From Cloacibacterium caeni_C (GTDB taxonomy: Bacteria; Bacteroidota; Bacteroidia; Flavobacteriales; Weeksellaceae), in assembly GCA_002422665.1 (NCBI GenBank), contig DITA01000047.1, positions 10,461 to 74,460 on the forward strand: a stretch of 64,000 bases of DNA, read 5' to 3'. Under the pieces are notes generated by a model. It was not told the DNA's origin. It saw only the letters and a program-made list of their open reading frames with translations, and searched no databases. A program made the position numbers and the translations under genes. This document shows, piece after piece, positions 7,054 to 16,608 of the stretch (positions are counted from its first letter, which is position 1; each line of letters begins with the position of its first letter).

Positions 7054-8973
7054 TTAATCTACGTCTTTGTTTAAAAACTTGTTTTCTCTAAGTTGTACTC
7101 TTCCGTTGTTTTCAGAAAGGAAACTAGAAATCTGCTGTTGAGAAGCATTTTCGTGACCAATATTGATGTTTTTTCTTCTGAAAGCAGGAATGTTTTCGAA
7201 TTCATTTTCGTTTTCTATCGTCTGATAACGAGAGTTGAACTCTTTTAATTTATCTCTTCTTGCCTGAACTTTTTCTGTGGCAGTATTTTTTTCGATAAAT
7301 TTAAATTCCTCTTCAATTTTAGTTTCTGTAAAAGTGATTTTTTCTTCGGTGTGATTTTCAAACACAGTTTTTACTTCTTCTATTTCTTCTGCAATTTTGA
7401 AGGTAAATTCAATAGGTTTTTCTTCAACTAAAGTTTTCGTTTCTGCTTTTGGTTTATAAGTTTCTGCCGTTTTTTCTTCTAAAATGAAAGAAATTTCTTC
7501 TTTGGTTTCTTCCACAGAAAGTTTCACATTTTCTACTTCTTGTGCAGCATTAAACTGAGTTTCTTCAATAATAGTCGTTTTCTTTTCTTCTGTTTCAAAA
7601 GTGAAAGATTGAGATTCTAAAACGTCTTCATCATCAAATGAAAATAATTCTAAAACATTATTTTCTTGTTCTTCTACTTCAAAAGTTTGATGACTGCTTT
7701 CGATGCTTAAACTTTCGTCTTCAAAAAATCTAAGTTCTTCTATTCTTTCTTCCATTACAGCTGCTTGTGTTTCTGCAAATTGATTCACAGAATTACTTGG
7801 GAAGTCTGGAGTACTGCTATCATTAGAATCATCTAAGAAAAACATGCTTTTTGATGAATTTTGCATTGGATTTTCTTGAGATTTTTCAGTAGAAGTTCTG
7901 CCAAATGGAGATTCTCTCTTCACTTTTGGAGAAGAAGGACTGTCTTCTAATGAGTATCTAATTTTTTCGGTAGGACCTGCATATTTTTGATCATCCGCTG
8001 CAAAACCAGTGGCAATAACCAATACACTTATAGAATCTCCCAATTCTGCATCTGTTCCTACACCGAAGATAATATCTGCAGTGTTTCCTGCTTCGCGCTG
8101 AATGTGGTCATTAATTAAGCCGATTTCATCCATTGTAGCTTCTTCGTTTCCACTTCTGATAAGTAGAAGAACGTTTTTAGCTCCTGTGATTTTATTATCA
8201 TTCAATAATGGAGAATCGAGTGCTTTTTTCACTGCTTCTTCTGCTTTATTTTCGCCAGAAGCTGTTCCTGTAGACATGAGTGCGGTACCAGAATTATGTA
8301 AAACTGAACGTGCATCACGGAAGTCTATATTTACATCGAAATAACCAGTAATCACTTCTGCCATACCTTTAGCAGCATTGGCTAACACTTCATCTGCCTT
8401 AGCAAAACCAGATTTGAAGCCAAGGTTACCAAATTGCTGACGAAGTTTATCGTTATTAATAACAATTAAGGAATCTACATTATTGCGAAGTTTTTCTAAA
8501 CCATTTTCGGCTTGTTCTAGTCTTCTTTTTCCTTCAAAACTAAAAGGAACGGTAACAATACCAATGGTTAAAATTCCCATTTCTTTAGCGATTTTTGCAA
8601 TAACAGGAGCAGCACCAGTACCTGTTCCGCCACCCATTCCTGCGGTAATGAAAACCATTTTGGTATTATGACCTAGAACAGCTTTGATTTCATCAATACT
8701 TTCTAAGGCAGATTTTTCTCCAACTTCTGGATCTGCTCCAGCTCCTAAACCTTCTGTAATGGCAGCTCCTAACTGAACTTTTGTAGAAATTGGGTTATTA
8801 TCTAGTGTTTGTGCATCGGTGTTACAAATGATAAAATCTACTCCATGAATTCCTTTCTCGTACATGTGTTTCAACGCATTGTTACCTCCACCACCTACAC
8901 CAATCACTTTTATGATAGATGAATTTCCTTTTGGTAAATCGAATGAAAACCCTGTATTTAATGTATTTTCCAT
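7054..8973 (-). CDS. ftsZ: Cell division protein FtsZ
   Basis: FtsZ is the tubulin-like GTPase that forms the division ring. The nucleotide-binding domain (about residues 15-325) has the tubulin signature GGGTGTG at 114-120. Beyond it is a long acidic, Glu/Thr/Lys-rich linker of some 250 residues, which makes the protein 639 residues against about 380 in E. coli. A basic motif IPAFRRKN near residue 596 is probably the conserved peptide that binds FtsA, and a further tail of about 40 residues ends FLNKDVD. Flavobacterial FtsZ proteins share this long linker and tail. It lies 52 bp after ftsA. Confidence 0.97.
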   Translation of the reverse strand: MENTLNTGFSFDLPKGNSSIIKVIGVGGGGNNALKHMYEKGIHGVDFIICNTDAQTLDNNPISTKVQLGAAITEGLGAGADPEVGEKSALESIDEIKAVLGHNTKMVFITAGMGGGTGTGAAPVIAKIAKEMGILTIGIVTVPFSFEGKRRLEQAENGLEKLRNNVDSLIVINNDKLRQQFGNLGFKSGFAKADEVLANAAKGMAEVITGYFDVNIDFRDARSVLHNSGTALMSTGTASGENKAEEAVKKALDSPLLNDNKITGAKNVLLLIRSGNEEATMDEIGLINDHIQREAGNTADIIFGVGTDAELGDSISVLVIATGFAADDQKYAGPTEKIRYSLEDSPSSPKVKRESPFGRTSTEKSQENPMQNSSKSMFFLDDSNDSSTPDFPSNSVNQFAETQAAVMEERIEELRFFEDESLSIESSHQTFEVEEQENNVLELFSFDDEDVLESQSFTFETEEKKTTIIEETQFNAAQEVENVKLSVEETKEEISFILEEKTAETYKPKAETKTLVEEKPIEFTFKIAEEIEEVKTVFENHTEEKITFTETKIEEEFKFIEKNTATEKVQARRDKLKEFNSRYQTIENENEFENIPAFRRKNINIGHENASQQQISSFLSENNGRVQLRENKFLNKDVD

Positions 8974-9025
8974 ATATTTTCGATGTATAAAAGTTACTTA
9001 CTTATTTTAGTGTTATTCGTTTTAA

Positions 9026-10381
9026 TTATTCTACTTCTTCGAAGAATTTTTTTACTTTTTCAAGGATAGATTGTCCAAAAGTAGGTTTGTTTTTCTTCAC
9101 TTCCTCGATGTGTTGTGTGATTTCTTGCTCCTCAGTTTTTATTTCTTCTACCGTATTTTCTGTTTGAGGAACTTCTATTACTTTTGGCTCTTCTACAGGT
9201 TTTTCTACAGGTTTTTTGTCGTGAATTTTTAAACTTTCCATCAATAAACCAATTGAAGTTGCAAACTCTGGAGATTTCAAATATTGGTTTTTGTCATTGG
9301 CAATATATTCATTGGCAAAACCAATTCTCGCATCAAATCCTGTTACATAATTGGCTAACTGACGAAGGTTTTTAAGATTAGAACCGCCTCCTGTTAACAC
9401 AATTCCTGCGATGAGTTTGCGTTTTTGTTCATAAGCTCCATAAGCTTTTAATTCTGTATTTACCATTTCGAGAATTTCTTCTACTCTTGCATTGATAATA
9501 CTTGCCAAAGATTTTAGAGAAATTTCTTTGTCTGGTCTTCCGTGTAAACCAGGAATGGTAACAAACGTAGAATCTTTTTCTAAATCTGGTACAGCAGACC
9601 CGAATTTTACTTTCAGTTGCTCTGCGTGTTTTTCTATGATTGAACAGCCTTCTTTAATATCATCTGTGATAATTCCGCCACCATAAGGAATAACGCAAGT
9701 ATGACGAATGATGTTATCTTTAAAAATAGCAATATCTGTAGTACCACCACCGATGTCTACGATGGCAACTCCTGCTTCTTTTTCTTCAGTAGTAAGAACA
9801 GCTTCTGAAGAGGCAAGAGGTTCTAATGTAAGGGCTTCCATTTCTAAACCAGCTTCGCGAACGCAACGTGCGATATTTCTGATGCTTCCCATTTGACCCA
9901 CGACTACGTGGAAATTTGCTTCCAGACGTTTTCCGTGCATGCCGATTGGTTCTTGGATTTCGCCTTCAGAATCTACTTTGTACTCTTGTGGAAGCACGTG
10001 AATGATTTCTTCACCAGGAAGCATGACCAGCTTTTTTACTTGGTCTTTTAAGATTTCTATATCTTCATCTGTGATATATTTATCTGGGTTTTCTCTCATG
10101 ATGTAATCTGAGTGTTGCAGACTACGAATGTGTTTGCCTGCGATACCTACAGTTACTCTATGAATAGGAACTCCTGAAGATTTTTCTGCTTCTGAAATAG
10201 CAGCTTTGATAGAGCTTATCGTTTGAGAAATATTATTCACAATTCCTTTGTGAACTCCCAAACTTTTGGCTTTACCTACGCCTAAAACTTCAATTTTTCC
10301 GTGGGCATTTTTTCTGCCTACAATGGCAACAATTTTCGTGGTACCAATGTCTAAACCTACTGAATAATCATGTGTTTCCAT
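9026..10381 (-). CDS. ftsA: Cell division protein FtsA
   Basis: FtsA is the actin-like protein that ties FtsZ to the membrane. The N-terminal phosphate loop SVGLDIGTTKIVAIVG and the later VAIVDIGGGTTDIAIF and GIVLTGGGSNLKNL are the ATPase-fold motifs. The 451 residues end in an acidic, Pro/Glu-rich stretch and then QSILEKVKKFFEEVE, a predicted amphipathic membrane-targeting helix. It sits between ftsQ (18 bp gap) and ftsZ. Confidence 0.97.
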   Translation of the reverse strand: METHDYSVGLDIGTTKIVAIVGRKNAHGKIEVLGVGKAKSLGVHKGIVNNISQTISSIKAAISEAEKSSGVPIHRVTVGIAGKHIRSLQHSDYIMRENPDKYITDEDIEILKDQVKKLVMLPGEEIIHVLPQEYKVDSEGEIQEPIGMHGKRLEANFHVVVGQMGSIRNIARCVREAGLEMEALTLEPLASSEAVLTTEEKEAGVAIVDIGGGTTDIAIFKDNIIRHTCVIPYGGGIITDDIKEGCSIIEKHAEQLKVKFGSAVPDLEKDSTFVTIPGLHGRPDKEISLKSLASIINARVEEILEMVNTELKAYGAYEQKRKLIAGIVLTGGGSNLKNLRQLANYVTGFDARIGFANEYIANDKNQYLKSPEFATSIGLLMESLKIHDKKPVEKPVEEPKVIEVPQTENTVEEIKTEEQEITQHIEEVKKNKPTFGQSILEKVKKFFEEVE

Positions 10382-10399
10382 ATATTGCTGTTCTCTTTT

Positions 10400-11221
10400 T
10401 TAATTAGTTGTTTTTTCTTCGGTTTTTTGTGTTCCTGTTACGGTGTTTATTGGGGTTTGTTCATTTGTTTGTAAACTGTCTTCTTCGGGTTTATAACCAG
10501 AATTAAGAGTGGTTATGATTTGGTTATCATATTTCACAGAAATTTTAGAATATTTTTCTGGAGCTTGATAGACCAAATATTTTTCTACAAATGTTTTAAA
10601 ACCTTTTACTTTAAAGTCTATTCTATCTAAATCACCGATTTCTACTTTATAATTTCCATCGCTGGTTGCAAGATTGTAGTTTCCGTTTTCTTTTGTGATT
10701 CCTACAAAGAAATTTTTGCAGAAACTGTCTTTGTTTATTTTTTCTATTAACTCAATGAGTTTTTTATACTCTTTCTTCTTCACATCGCCAGAAACCAGCA
10801 TGCAAGGATGAGAGTATGTTTTAGAAATTGGGAATTCTATTCCTTTTTTGTCTACATAAAATCCTTTTCCGCCATTATTTAATCTAAAAACAGGAACTCT
10901 TTGTTTAATATCTACATTAAGTTTTCCATTTAAATTCAAATAAACGTTTGCGCTATCTACAGCAGGCAATTCGTTTAATTTTTTTTCTAAACTCGGGATA
11001 TCTACATCGCCCACTTTTTTTGTGGTATTATACCTTTCTACAATGGTTCTAATGTCTTTTTCGTCCACAAAATAAACAGGAGAGGAGCTATCATTTAATT
11101 TTACGATGATAGATTGCTCATCAATTTTTCGGTCATTGAATCTCTTCAAAGAGAAGCTCAATAGAAATCCGAAGATGACTACTGTGACAAAAATTTTGAG
11201 AATTCTCCACTTGTTTTTCAT
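10400..11221 (-). CDS. ftsQ: Cell division protein FtsQ (POTRA domain)
   Basis: FtsQ is a bitopic divisome protein. The 273-residue product has a short cytoplasmic N-terminus, one membrane helix at about residues 8-24 (ILKIFVTVVIFGFLL), then a POTRA-like region around VDIPSLEKKLNELPAVDSAN and a beta domain. The C-terminal 30 residues are Thr/Gln/Glu-rich and probably disordered. Sequence similarity in this family is low, so the call leans on topology and its position between murC and ftsA. Confidence 0.88.
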   Translation of the reverse strand: MKNKWRILKIFVTVVIFGFLLSFSLKRFNDRKIDEQSIIVKLNDSSSPVYFVDEKDIRTIVERYNTTKKVGDVDIPSLEKKLNELPAVDSANVYLNLNGKLNVDIKQRVPVFRLNNGGKGFYVDKKGIEFPISKTYSHPCMLVSGDVKKKEYKKLIELIEKINKDSFCKNFFVGITKENGNYNLATSDGNYKVEIGDLDRIDFKVKGFKTFVEKYLVYQAPEKYSKISVKYDNQIITTLNSGYKPEEDSLQTNEQTPINTVTGTQKTEEKTTN

Positions 11222-11248
11222 AAACTTACTTCCGAGTTTTTTCTAATT

Positions 11249-12601
11249 TTAATTTTTCAATGTACCAATCCAATTCATAATTGGGTCATACAAAGTGTCT
11301 ATGTTTCCTGCACCTACTGTAAGCAAAATATCAAAATCTTTTTCTTTGATTTTGTCAAAAGCTTCGCTTAAACTGCACACTTCTTTTTTCTCTAACTGTA
11401 CTTTTTCTAGCAACCAATCAGAAGTTACCCCTTCAAAATCTTTTTGTAATTCTCTTGCTGGATAAATGTCTAATAATAACAATTCATCTGCTGCCGCTAA
11501 ACTTTCTGCAAAACCATCTGCAAAATCTCTGGTTCTGCTGAATAAATGTGGCTGAAACGCTACCAACAGTTTTTTATTTGGGTTAAAAGTTCTGATGGAA
11601 CCTATCACCGCATTCAGTTCTGTAGGGTGGTGTGCATAATCATCTACATAAATTTTTCCGTTTTCAAAAGTATGTTTGGTATAACGTCTTTTAATTCCTT
11701 TGAAACTAGAAATCCCTTCTTGTAATGCTGTAAAATCTGCTCCTAAATTGTGCAAAACAGCAATCGCAGCAGTTGCATTTTCCACATTATGCGTTCCCGG
11801 AATTTGCCATGCAAATTCTACGGTTTGTTCGCCTGCATGAAAATCAAACATCATCCAACCATCTACAATATGCAGATTATCAGAATAATAATCAGCTTCT
11901 TCATTTACTGCATACGTTTTGCAAGGTCTGCCAATATTTACGCCTTTTCTCACGAAAAGTTGGTCGTTTTCTGGCACTAAATCTGCAAAATCTCTAAATC
12001 CTTGTTCTATGGTTTCTGTGTCTCCATAAATATCAAGATGGTCTGCATCAATAGAAGTAATAATTGCCCAATCTGGTGAAAGATTAAGGAAACTTCTGTC
12101 ATACTCATCTGCTTCTAAAACAGACATTTCTGTTCCGTTAAAGATGAAATTTGACTTATAATTTTCTGCAATTCCACCTAAAAATCCTGAAAATGGAAGA
12201 TTCGCCACTTTGCAAAGATGTGCTACCAAACTTGAAGTAGTAGTTTTGCCATGCGTTCCAGCTACTGCGATACAATTGGTATCTTCGGTAATCATTCCGA
12301 GAACTTTTGCACGTTTTAAAACTTCAAAACCATTTTCATTAAAGTAGTCTAAAATTCCCAAAACTTTAATTGCAGGTGTATAAATCACTAATGTTTCTTC
12401 TTTCTTCAAAGACGAAATTTTCTCATCTACCACATCTTCAAAAGTGATAGAAATTCCTTCCTTTTGAAGCTCTGTAGTGAGTTTGGTTTCGGTTTTATCA
12501 TAACCCAAAACATTTTTCCCGGCAGCATGGAAATATCTTGCCAAAGCAGACATCCCGATTCCACCGATTCCTACGAAGTAAAAGTTTTTATACTGTATCA
12601 T
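11249..12601 (-). CDS. murC: UDP-N-acetylmuramate--L-alanine ligase
   Basis: MurC adds L-alanine to UDP-MurNAc, the first step of stem-peptide assembly, in the cytoplasm. The N-terminal Rossmann motif VGIGGIGMSALARYF, the ATP loop AVAGTHGKTTTSSL and the C-terminal YVDDYAHHPTEL are all characteristic of MurC. The length of 450 residues is normal. It follows a small membrane protein gene by 6 bp and precedes ftsQ by 27 bp. Confidence 0.97.
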   Translation of the reverse strand: MIQYKNFYFVGIGGIGMSALARYFHAAGKNVLGYDKTETKLTTELQKEGISITFEDVVDEKISSLKKEETLVIYTPAIKVLGILDYFNENGFEVLKRAKVLGMITEDTNCIAVAGTHGKTTTSSLVAHLCKVANLPFSGFLGGIAENYKSNFIFNGTEMSVLEADEYDRSFLNLSPDWAIITSIDADHLDIYGDTETIEQGFRDFADLVPENDQLFVRKGVNIGRPCKTYAVNEEADYYSDNLHIVDGWMMFDFHAGEQTVEFAWQIPGTHNVENATAAIAVLHNLGADFTALQEGISSFKGIKRRYTKHTFENGKIYVDDYAHHPTELNAVIGSIRTFNPNKKLLVAFQPHLFSRTRDFADGFAESLAAADELLLLDIYPARELQKDFEGVTSDWLLEKVQLEKKEVCSLSEAFDKIKEKDFDILLTVGAGNIDTLYDPIMNWIGTLKN

Positions 12602-12607
12602 TTCATT

Positions 12608-12790
12608 TTATTTAAAGAATTTTCCTATAATTTCAAAAATCGTAATCAAAATATTTGAATTATCAGATTCTTTATATAGGATTTTAATTCCTTTCTTTTT
12701 TCTCTTATTATGAGAGATAAAAAGCATTATCCAAATACTAATTACAACTAATACGATTACGATTAAAGCAATATTATCTTTTGAAAACAC
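12608..12790 (-). CDS. Small single-pass membrane protein, function unknown
   Basis: This 60-residue product is not recognised. It has one strongly hydrophobic helix (IALIVIVLVVISIWIMLFI, about residues 8-26), then a basic KRKKKGIK stretch and a short tail ending in IFEIIGKFFK. Tight spacing (14 bp after murG, 6 bp before murC) suggests it is translated as part of the dcw operon. It is not a standard dcw gene. It could be a lineage-specific divisome accessory or a neutral insertion. Confidence 0.6.
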   Translation of the reverse strand: MFSKDNIALIVIVLVVISIWIMLFISHNKRKKKGIKILYKESDNSNILITIFEIIGKFFK

Positions 12791-12804
12791 TTTTATATAA
12801 ATTT

Positions 12805-13911
12805 TTAAATATTCAAATTATTAATAATCTCATTCACAATTTCTTCTGTCGCTTTTGGTTTTGCAAAAAATTCTAAATTTTGAGACATTTCCGTTCTCAA
12901 ACCTTCGTTTTCGCAAATTTCTGAAAGCGTGTTCCAGAATTTCTCTTTCATCTCAGTGTCTTTCACCATTTTAGCAGCGTTTTTTTCAACCAAGGTCTGA
13001 GCGTTTTTGGTTTGATGATCTTCTGCTGCAAACGGAAAAGGAACCAGCAAAACTGGCTTTTTAGCAATTGCCAATTCCGAAATCGCTATCGCTCCAGCTC
13101 TAGAAACAATTACATCTGCCGCAGAATAAGCTATTTCCATATTTTTAATAAATTCTACAATTTGAATGTTTCTGCTGTGAATGTCTTTCGTTTCTTCTAA
13201 AATATTTTTATAATCTAGTTTACCTGTTTGCCAAATGAGTTGGTAATCTTTTTCTAAAACTTGATTAATGTTTTCTTTCCAGCCGTTATTCAAAGTTCTA
13301 GAACCTAAAGAACCGCCAACAGAAAGTATCGTTAATTTCCCTTTTTCTAAACCTAATTTTTCTTTCGCTAAATCGCTGTCAATGATATCAGTAATAATGT
13401 TTTTTCTGATAGGATTTCCTAAAAATAATGTTTTCGTTCCGTGGAAGAATTTTTCCATATTTGGATAGGCGGTGAAAACAGTTTTTGCCTTTTTAGCATT
13501 GAAAATATTGGTTTTCCCAGGAAGAGAATTCTGCTCTTGGATAAAAGTAGGGATTCCCATTCTCGCTGCGATGAATAAAGCTGGTCCACTTGCAAAACCT
13601 CCTGTTCCTACCGCAAAATCTGGTTGGAATTCTTTGATGATTTTTCTAGCTTTCAATAAACTAGAAATCACCTTAAACGGTAAATTAATATTAGCCAAAA
13701 GATTTCCTCTGTCAAAGCCAGCAATATTGAGTCCTTCAATTTTGAAGCCAGCTTGCGGAACTTTTTCCATCTCCATTTTTCCATTGGCACCCATGAACAA
13801 AAATTCTGCATCAGGAAAACGTTTTTGTATTTCCTGCGCAATTGCAACGGCAGGAAAGATGTGACCACCAGTTCCACCACCACTCATTAAAACTTTTAAT
13901 TTTTTGCTCAT
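12805..13911 (-). CDS. murG: UDP-N-acetylglucosamine--N-acetylmuramyl-(pentapeptide) pyrophosphoryl-undecaprenol N-acetylglucosamine transferase
   Basis: MurG adds GlcNAc to lipid I to form lipid II at the inner face of the membrane. The N-terminal glycine-rich loop SGGGTGGHIFPAVAIA, the mid-protein SVGGSLGSRTLN and the donor-binding VSRAGAIAISELA identify it. The length of 368 residues is normal. It follows ftsW by 36 bp, a gap that contains an 18-bp perfect palindrome. Confidence 0.97.
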   Translation of the reverse strand: MSKKLKVLMSGGGTGGHIFPAVAIAQEIQKRFPDAEFLFMGANGKMEMEKVPQAGFKIEGLNIAGFDRGNLLANINLPFKVISSLLKARKIIKEFQPDFAVGTGGFASGPALFIAARMGIPTFIQEQNSLPGKTNIFNAKKAKTVFTAYPNMEKFFHGTKTLFLGNPIRKNIITDIIDSDLAKEKLGLEKGKLTILSVGGSLGSRTLNNGWKENINQVLEKDYQLIWQTGKLDYKNILEETKDIHSRNIQIVEFIKNMEIAYSAADVIVSRAGAIAISELAIAKKPVLLVPFPFAAEDHQTKNAQTLVEKNAAKMVKDTEMKEKFWNTLSEICENEGLRTEMSQNLEFFAKPKATEEIVNEIINNLNI

Positions 13912-13928
13912 ATTTTTATCATTTTTTT

Positions 13929-13946
13929 GACAAGTCGAGACTTGTC
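13929..13946. repeat. 18-bp palindrome between ftsW and murG
   Basis: The sequence GACAAGTCGAGACTTGTC is a perfect inverted repeat with 8-bp arms and a 2-nt centre (GA). It begins 1 bp after the ftsW stop codon on the minus strand. It has the same 8-2-8 layout as the first hairpins of the two elements around murD. No T-run follows on the coding strand, so it is unlikely to be a terminator. Confidence 0.65.
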
Positions 13947-13947
13947 A

Positions 13948-15177
13948 TTACGCTATATCATTAATTTCTTCTACATTCTGTTTTTTACCCATTCCTTCTT
14001 CTTCGAAGGTGAGAATTCTAGAACTTACATTCAGAATAATTCCTAATTGAAGATAAGTCACCAACATTGAAGTTCCTCCATAACTTATTAAAGGCAAAGG
14101 TTGTCCTGTTACGGGAATTAAATTCACCGCAACTGCAATATTTACTGCCAGTTGCACGAAAATCATAATTCCTAAACTCAGCACCAATAAACTCCCGAAA
14201 AATGCCCGCATTTTACTGGCAATCATCACGATTCTAATCATCATAATCATATACAAAGTGATGAGTGCGAATGCCCCAAAAAAGCCATATTCTTCTACAA
14301 TAATCGCGAAAATAAAATCGGAAGCAGACTGTGGAAGCATTTGTTTCAATGCAGATTTTCCTGGTCCCATTCCTGTAATTCCGCCATGAACTATGGCTGC
14401 TTTTGCTTGGTTTACCTGATAGTTTTTTGCTTTTACAGTTTCGTCTTCTACATTGGCATTTTTCTTAGAATTGGCAAAAGTTTCTATTCTACTTACCCAA
14501 GTATGAACACGATTGCTGCCAATTAAATCTGTTTTTAAAGCCAAAAACAAGAAAATTCCCACAAAAAGTCCTGAAATTCCTAAAAATCCTAAAATGTATT
14601 TTGCGGAAAGTTGACCAACCAACATTACTGCTAAAGAAACCATTAGAATCATCAAAGCAGTAGAACCATTGTCTTTTGCAACCAAAATGAAAACCAATAA
14701 AACTGGCCCGAAAATGTAAAAAATGTTCTCTATCGGAAGTCTTTCTCTTTTAATTTTTTTAGTTAAATATCTGCACAAATAGATAACTAACATGAGGTAT
14801 GCAAAGCTTGATGGCTGAAAAGAAATAGGTGTTCCTGGGATTTTTAACCAACGAGAAGCAGACGCTCCATCAATTTTTTGTCCTGTAAACATGGTTACAA
14901 AAAGTAAAATCACCATAATTCCGAGAAGGATACTGCTCAGTTTTCCGATGTGTTCGTATTTTACAGTTCCTACAGCTCTCATAATGGCTAAACCTAAGAA
15001 AACAAAAAACATGTGCTTGATAACGTGTCCCGTAGTTGTACCATTCTGCACAATGTATTCTAAGTTAGAACTTGCAGAATATACAGGGAACACGGAAAAG
15101 AAGGAGATTAAAATAATCACCATCCAAAGCACTTTGTCGCCTTTTAAAAGTTCAAATTTGTTTTCTTGTTGTTCCAT
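13948..15177 (-). CDS. ftsW: Lipid II polymerase FtsW (SEDS family)
   Basis: FtsW is the SEDS-family glycosyltransferase that polymerises septal peptidoglycan with FtsI. The 409-residue protein has about ten membrane helices. The C-terminal NLIPVTGQPLPLISYGGTS is the SEDS hallmark, and an earlier SFQPSSFAYLMLVIYL is also conserved. The start was taken at the ATG giving MEQQENKFELLKGDK. It lies between murD and murG with repeats in both flanking gaps. Confidence 0.96.
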   Translation of the reverse strand: MEQQENKFELLKGDKVLWMVIILISFFSVFPVYSASSNLEYIVQNGTTTGHVIKHMFFVFLGLAIMRAVGTVKYEHIGKLSSILLGIMVILLFVTMFTGQKIDGASASRWLKIPGTPISFQPSSFAYLMLVIYLCRYLTKKIKRERLPIENIFYIFGPVLLVFILVAKDNGSTALMILMVSLAVMLVGQLSAKYILGFLGISGLFVGIFLFLALKTDLIGSNRVHTWVSRIETFANSKKNANVEDETVKAKNYQVNQAKAAIVHGGITGMGPGKSALKQMLPQSASDFIFAIIVEEYGFFGAFALITLYMIMMIRIVMIASKMRAFFGSLLVLSLGIMIFVQLAVNIAVAVNLIPVTGQPLPLISYGGTSMLVTYLQLGIILNVSSRILTFEEEGMGKKQNVEEINDIA

Positions 15178-15186
15178 TCTTTATTT

Positions 15187-15230
15187 ATAGGATTGAAATC
15201 CTATTTTATTTCTTATCGCCACTTCGTGGC
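15187..15230. repeat. Two-hairpin palindromic element between ftsW and murD
   Basis: Hairpin one is ATAGGATTGAAATCCTAT (15187-15204, arms 8 bp, loop 2). Hairpin two is GCCACTTCGTGGC (15218-15230, arms 5 bp, loop 3). The layout matches the element at 16609-16654 in arm lengths, order and spacing, although the arm sequences differ in part. It looks like a REP/BIME-type dispersed repeat. Confidence 0.7.
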
Positions 15231-15236
15231 TTTTTT

Positions 15237-16577
15237 TTAATTATTTTTTAAAACTTCTTCTTTAAATAATTGTCCTCTGTGTTCATAGTTATTGAATAAA
15301 TCAAAACTTGCACAACAAGGAGAAAGTAAAACGGTATCTCCTTTTTCTGCTAGAGATTTCGCAGTTTTCACCGCTTCTTCCATGCTAGAAGTATCTACGA
15401 TAATGTCTTTTTTGTCTTTGAAAAATTCTATGATTTTAGAATTATCTAATCCAAGACAAACAATCGCTTTTACTTTTCTTTTTACTAAATCTTCAATTTC
15501 CGTATAATCATTTCCTTTGTCTGTTCCACCAACAATCCAAACCGTTGGTGTTTTCATGCTTTCTAAAGCATAGTACGTAGCGTTTACATTGGTTGCTTTA
15601 GAATCATTAATGAATTTTACACCATTAATTTCGGCTACACCTTCTAATCTGTGTTCTACTGCTTGGAAAGTCATCAGAGAATTTCTAATGCTTTCGTTGC
15701 TGATATTCAATAATTTACCAGCGATAGAGGCAGCTAAACTATTCGCAACATTATGCGTTCCCATCAGAGATAAATCTTCTATTTTCATAGAAAACTCATC
15801 GTGAAGTTTTACCACAATTTTTTCCTCTTCTGTATAACCTCCTTCCTCTAGTTTTTCCTTCATAGAGAAAGGAATTTGCTTCACTCGCAAATCTAATTCT
15901 TGAAGCAGTTTTTGACTCATTTCATCGTCTTTATTGTAGATGAAATAATTGTCGTTTTCTTGATTTTCGGCAATTCTAAATTTTGCCAAAGCATATTCTT
16001 CGTAGTTGTAATTGTATTGGTCAAGATGATCTGGACTCAAATTCAACAATAAAGAAATATATGGTCTAAAATTCTGAATATCATCTAATTGGAAGCTGCT
16101 TACTTCTAACACATAATAATCAAAATTTTCTTGCGCAACTTGCATTGCGAAACTTTTGCCGATGTTTCCACCTAAACCTACATTCAAATTGTCATTTTTC
16201 AGAATATGATAAATGATTGATGTAGTAGTGGTTTTCCCATTACTTCCTGTGATGGCGATGATTTTGGCATTGGTAAATTCTGCACCGAATTCTATCTCCG
16301 AAGAAAGTCTGATTCCTTTCGCTTTGATTTTTTGAACCATTTCAGCTTTCTTAGGGACTCCTGGAGATTTTATGACCCAATCTGCAGCAAGAATTCTTTC
16401 TTCATCGTGGTTTTTTTCTTCAAACTCGATACCGTTTTCTACCAAAACTTTTTTGTAATTCTCTTTAATTTCGCCTTTGTCTGAAAGAAAAACTTCCAAA
16501 CCTTTAGTTTTAGCCAAAATTGCAGCGCCCACTCCACTTTCTCCTCCTCCTAGAATTACGACTTTCATTTTTTCCAT
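15237..16577 (-). CDS. murD: UDP-N-acetylmuramoylalanine--D-glutamate ligase
   Basis: MurD adds D-glutamate to UDP-MurNAc-L-Ala. The N-terminal VVILGGGESGVGAAILA is the substrate-binding Rossmann loop, AITGSNGKTTTTSI is the ATP loop, and FINDSKATNVNAT and LLSPCCASFDLFNNY are diagnostic of MurD. The length of 446 residues is normal. Both flanking intergenic gaps (59 and 83 bp) contain two-hairpin repeat elements, so this gene is bracketed by repeats within an otherwise tight operon. Confidence 0.97.
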   Translation of the reverse strand: MEKMKVVILGGGESGVGAAILAKTKGLEVFLSDKGEIKENYKKVLVENGIEFEEKNHDEERILAADWVIKSPGVPKKAEMVQKIKAKGIRLSSEIEFGAEFTNAKIIAITGSNGKTTTTSIIYHILKNDNLNVGLGGNIGKSFAMQVAQENFDYYVLEVSSFQLDDIQNFRPYISLLLNLSPDHLDQYNYNYEEYALAKFRIAENQENDNYFIYNKDDEMSQKLLQELDLRVKQIPFSMKEKLEEGGYTEEEKIVVKLHDEFSMKIEDLSLMGTHNVANSLAASIAGKLLNISNESIRNSLMTFQAVEHRLEGVAEINGVKFINDSKATNVNATYYALESMKTPTVWIVGGTDKGNDYTEIEDLVKRKVKAIVCLGLDNSKIIEFFKDKKDIIVDTSSMEEAVKTAKSLAEKGDTVLLSPCCASFDLFNNYEHRGQLFKEEVLKNN

Positions 16578-16608
16578 TTCGATTTTTATTTCAAACCTTT
16601 TTATTTTG

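Noticed and set aside
15218..15239. GCCACTTCGTGGC followed by eight T as a terminator
   Set aside because: The T-run is on the plus strand, while all genes here are on the minus strand. It would not end the dcw transcript.
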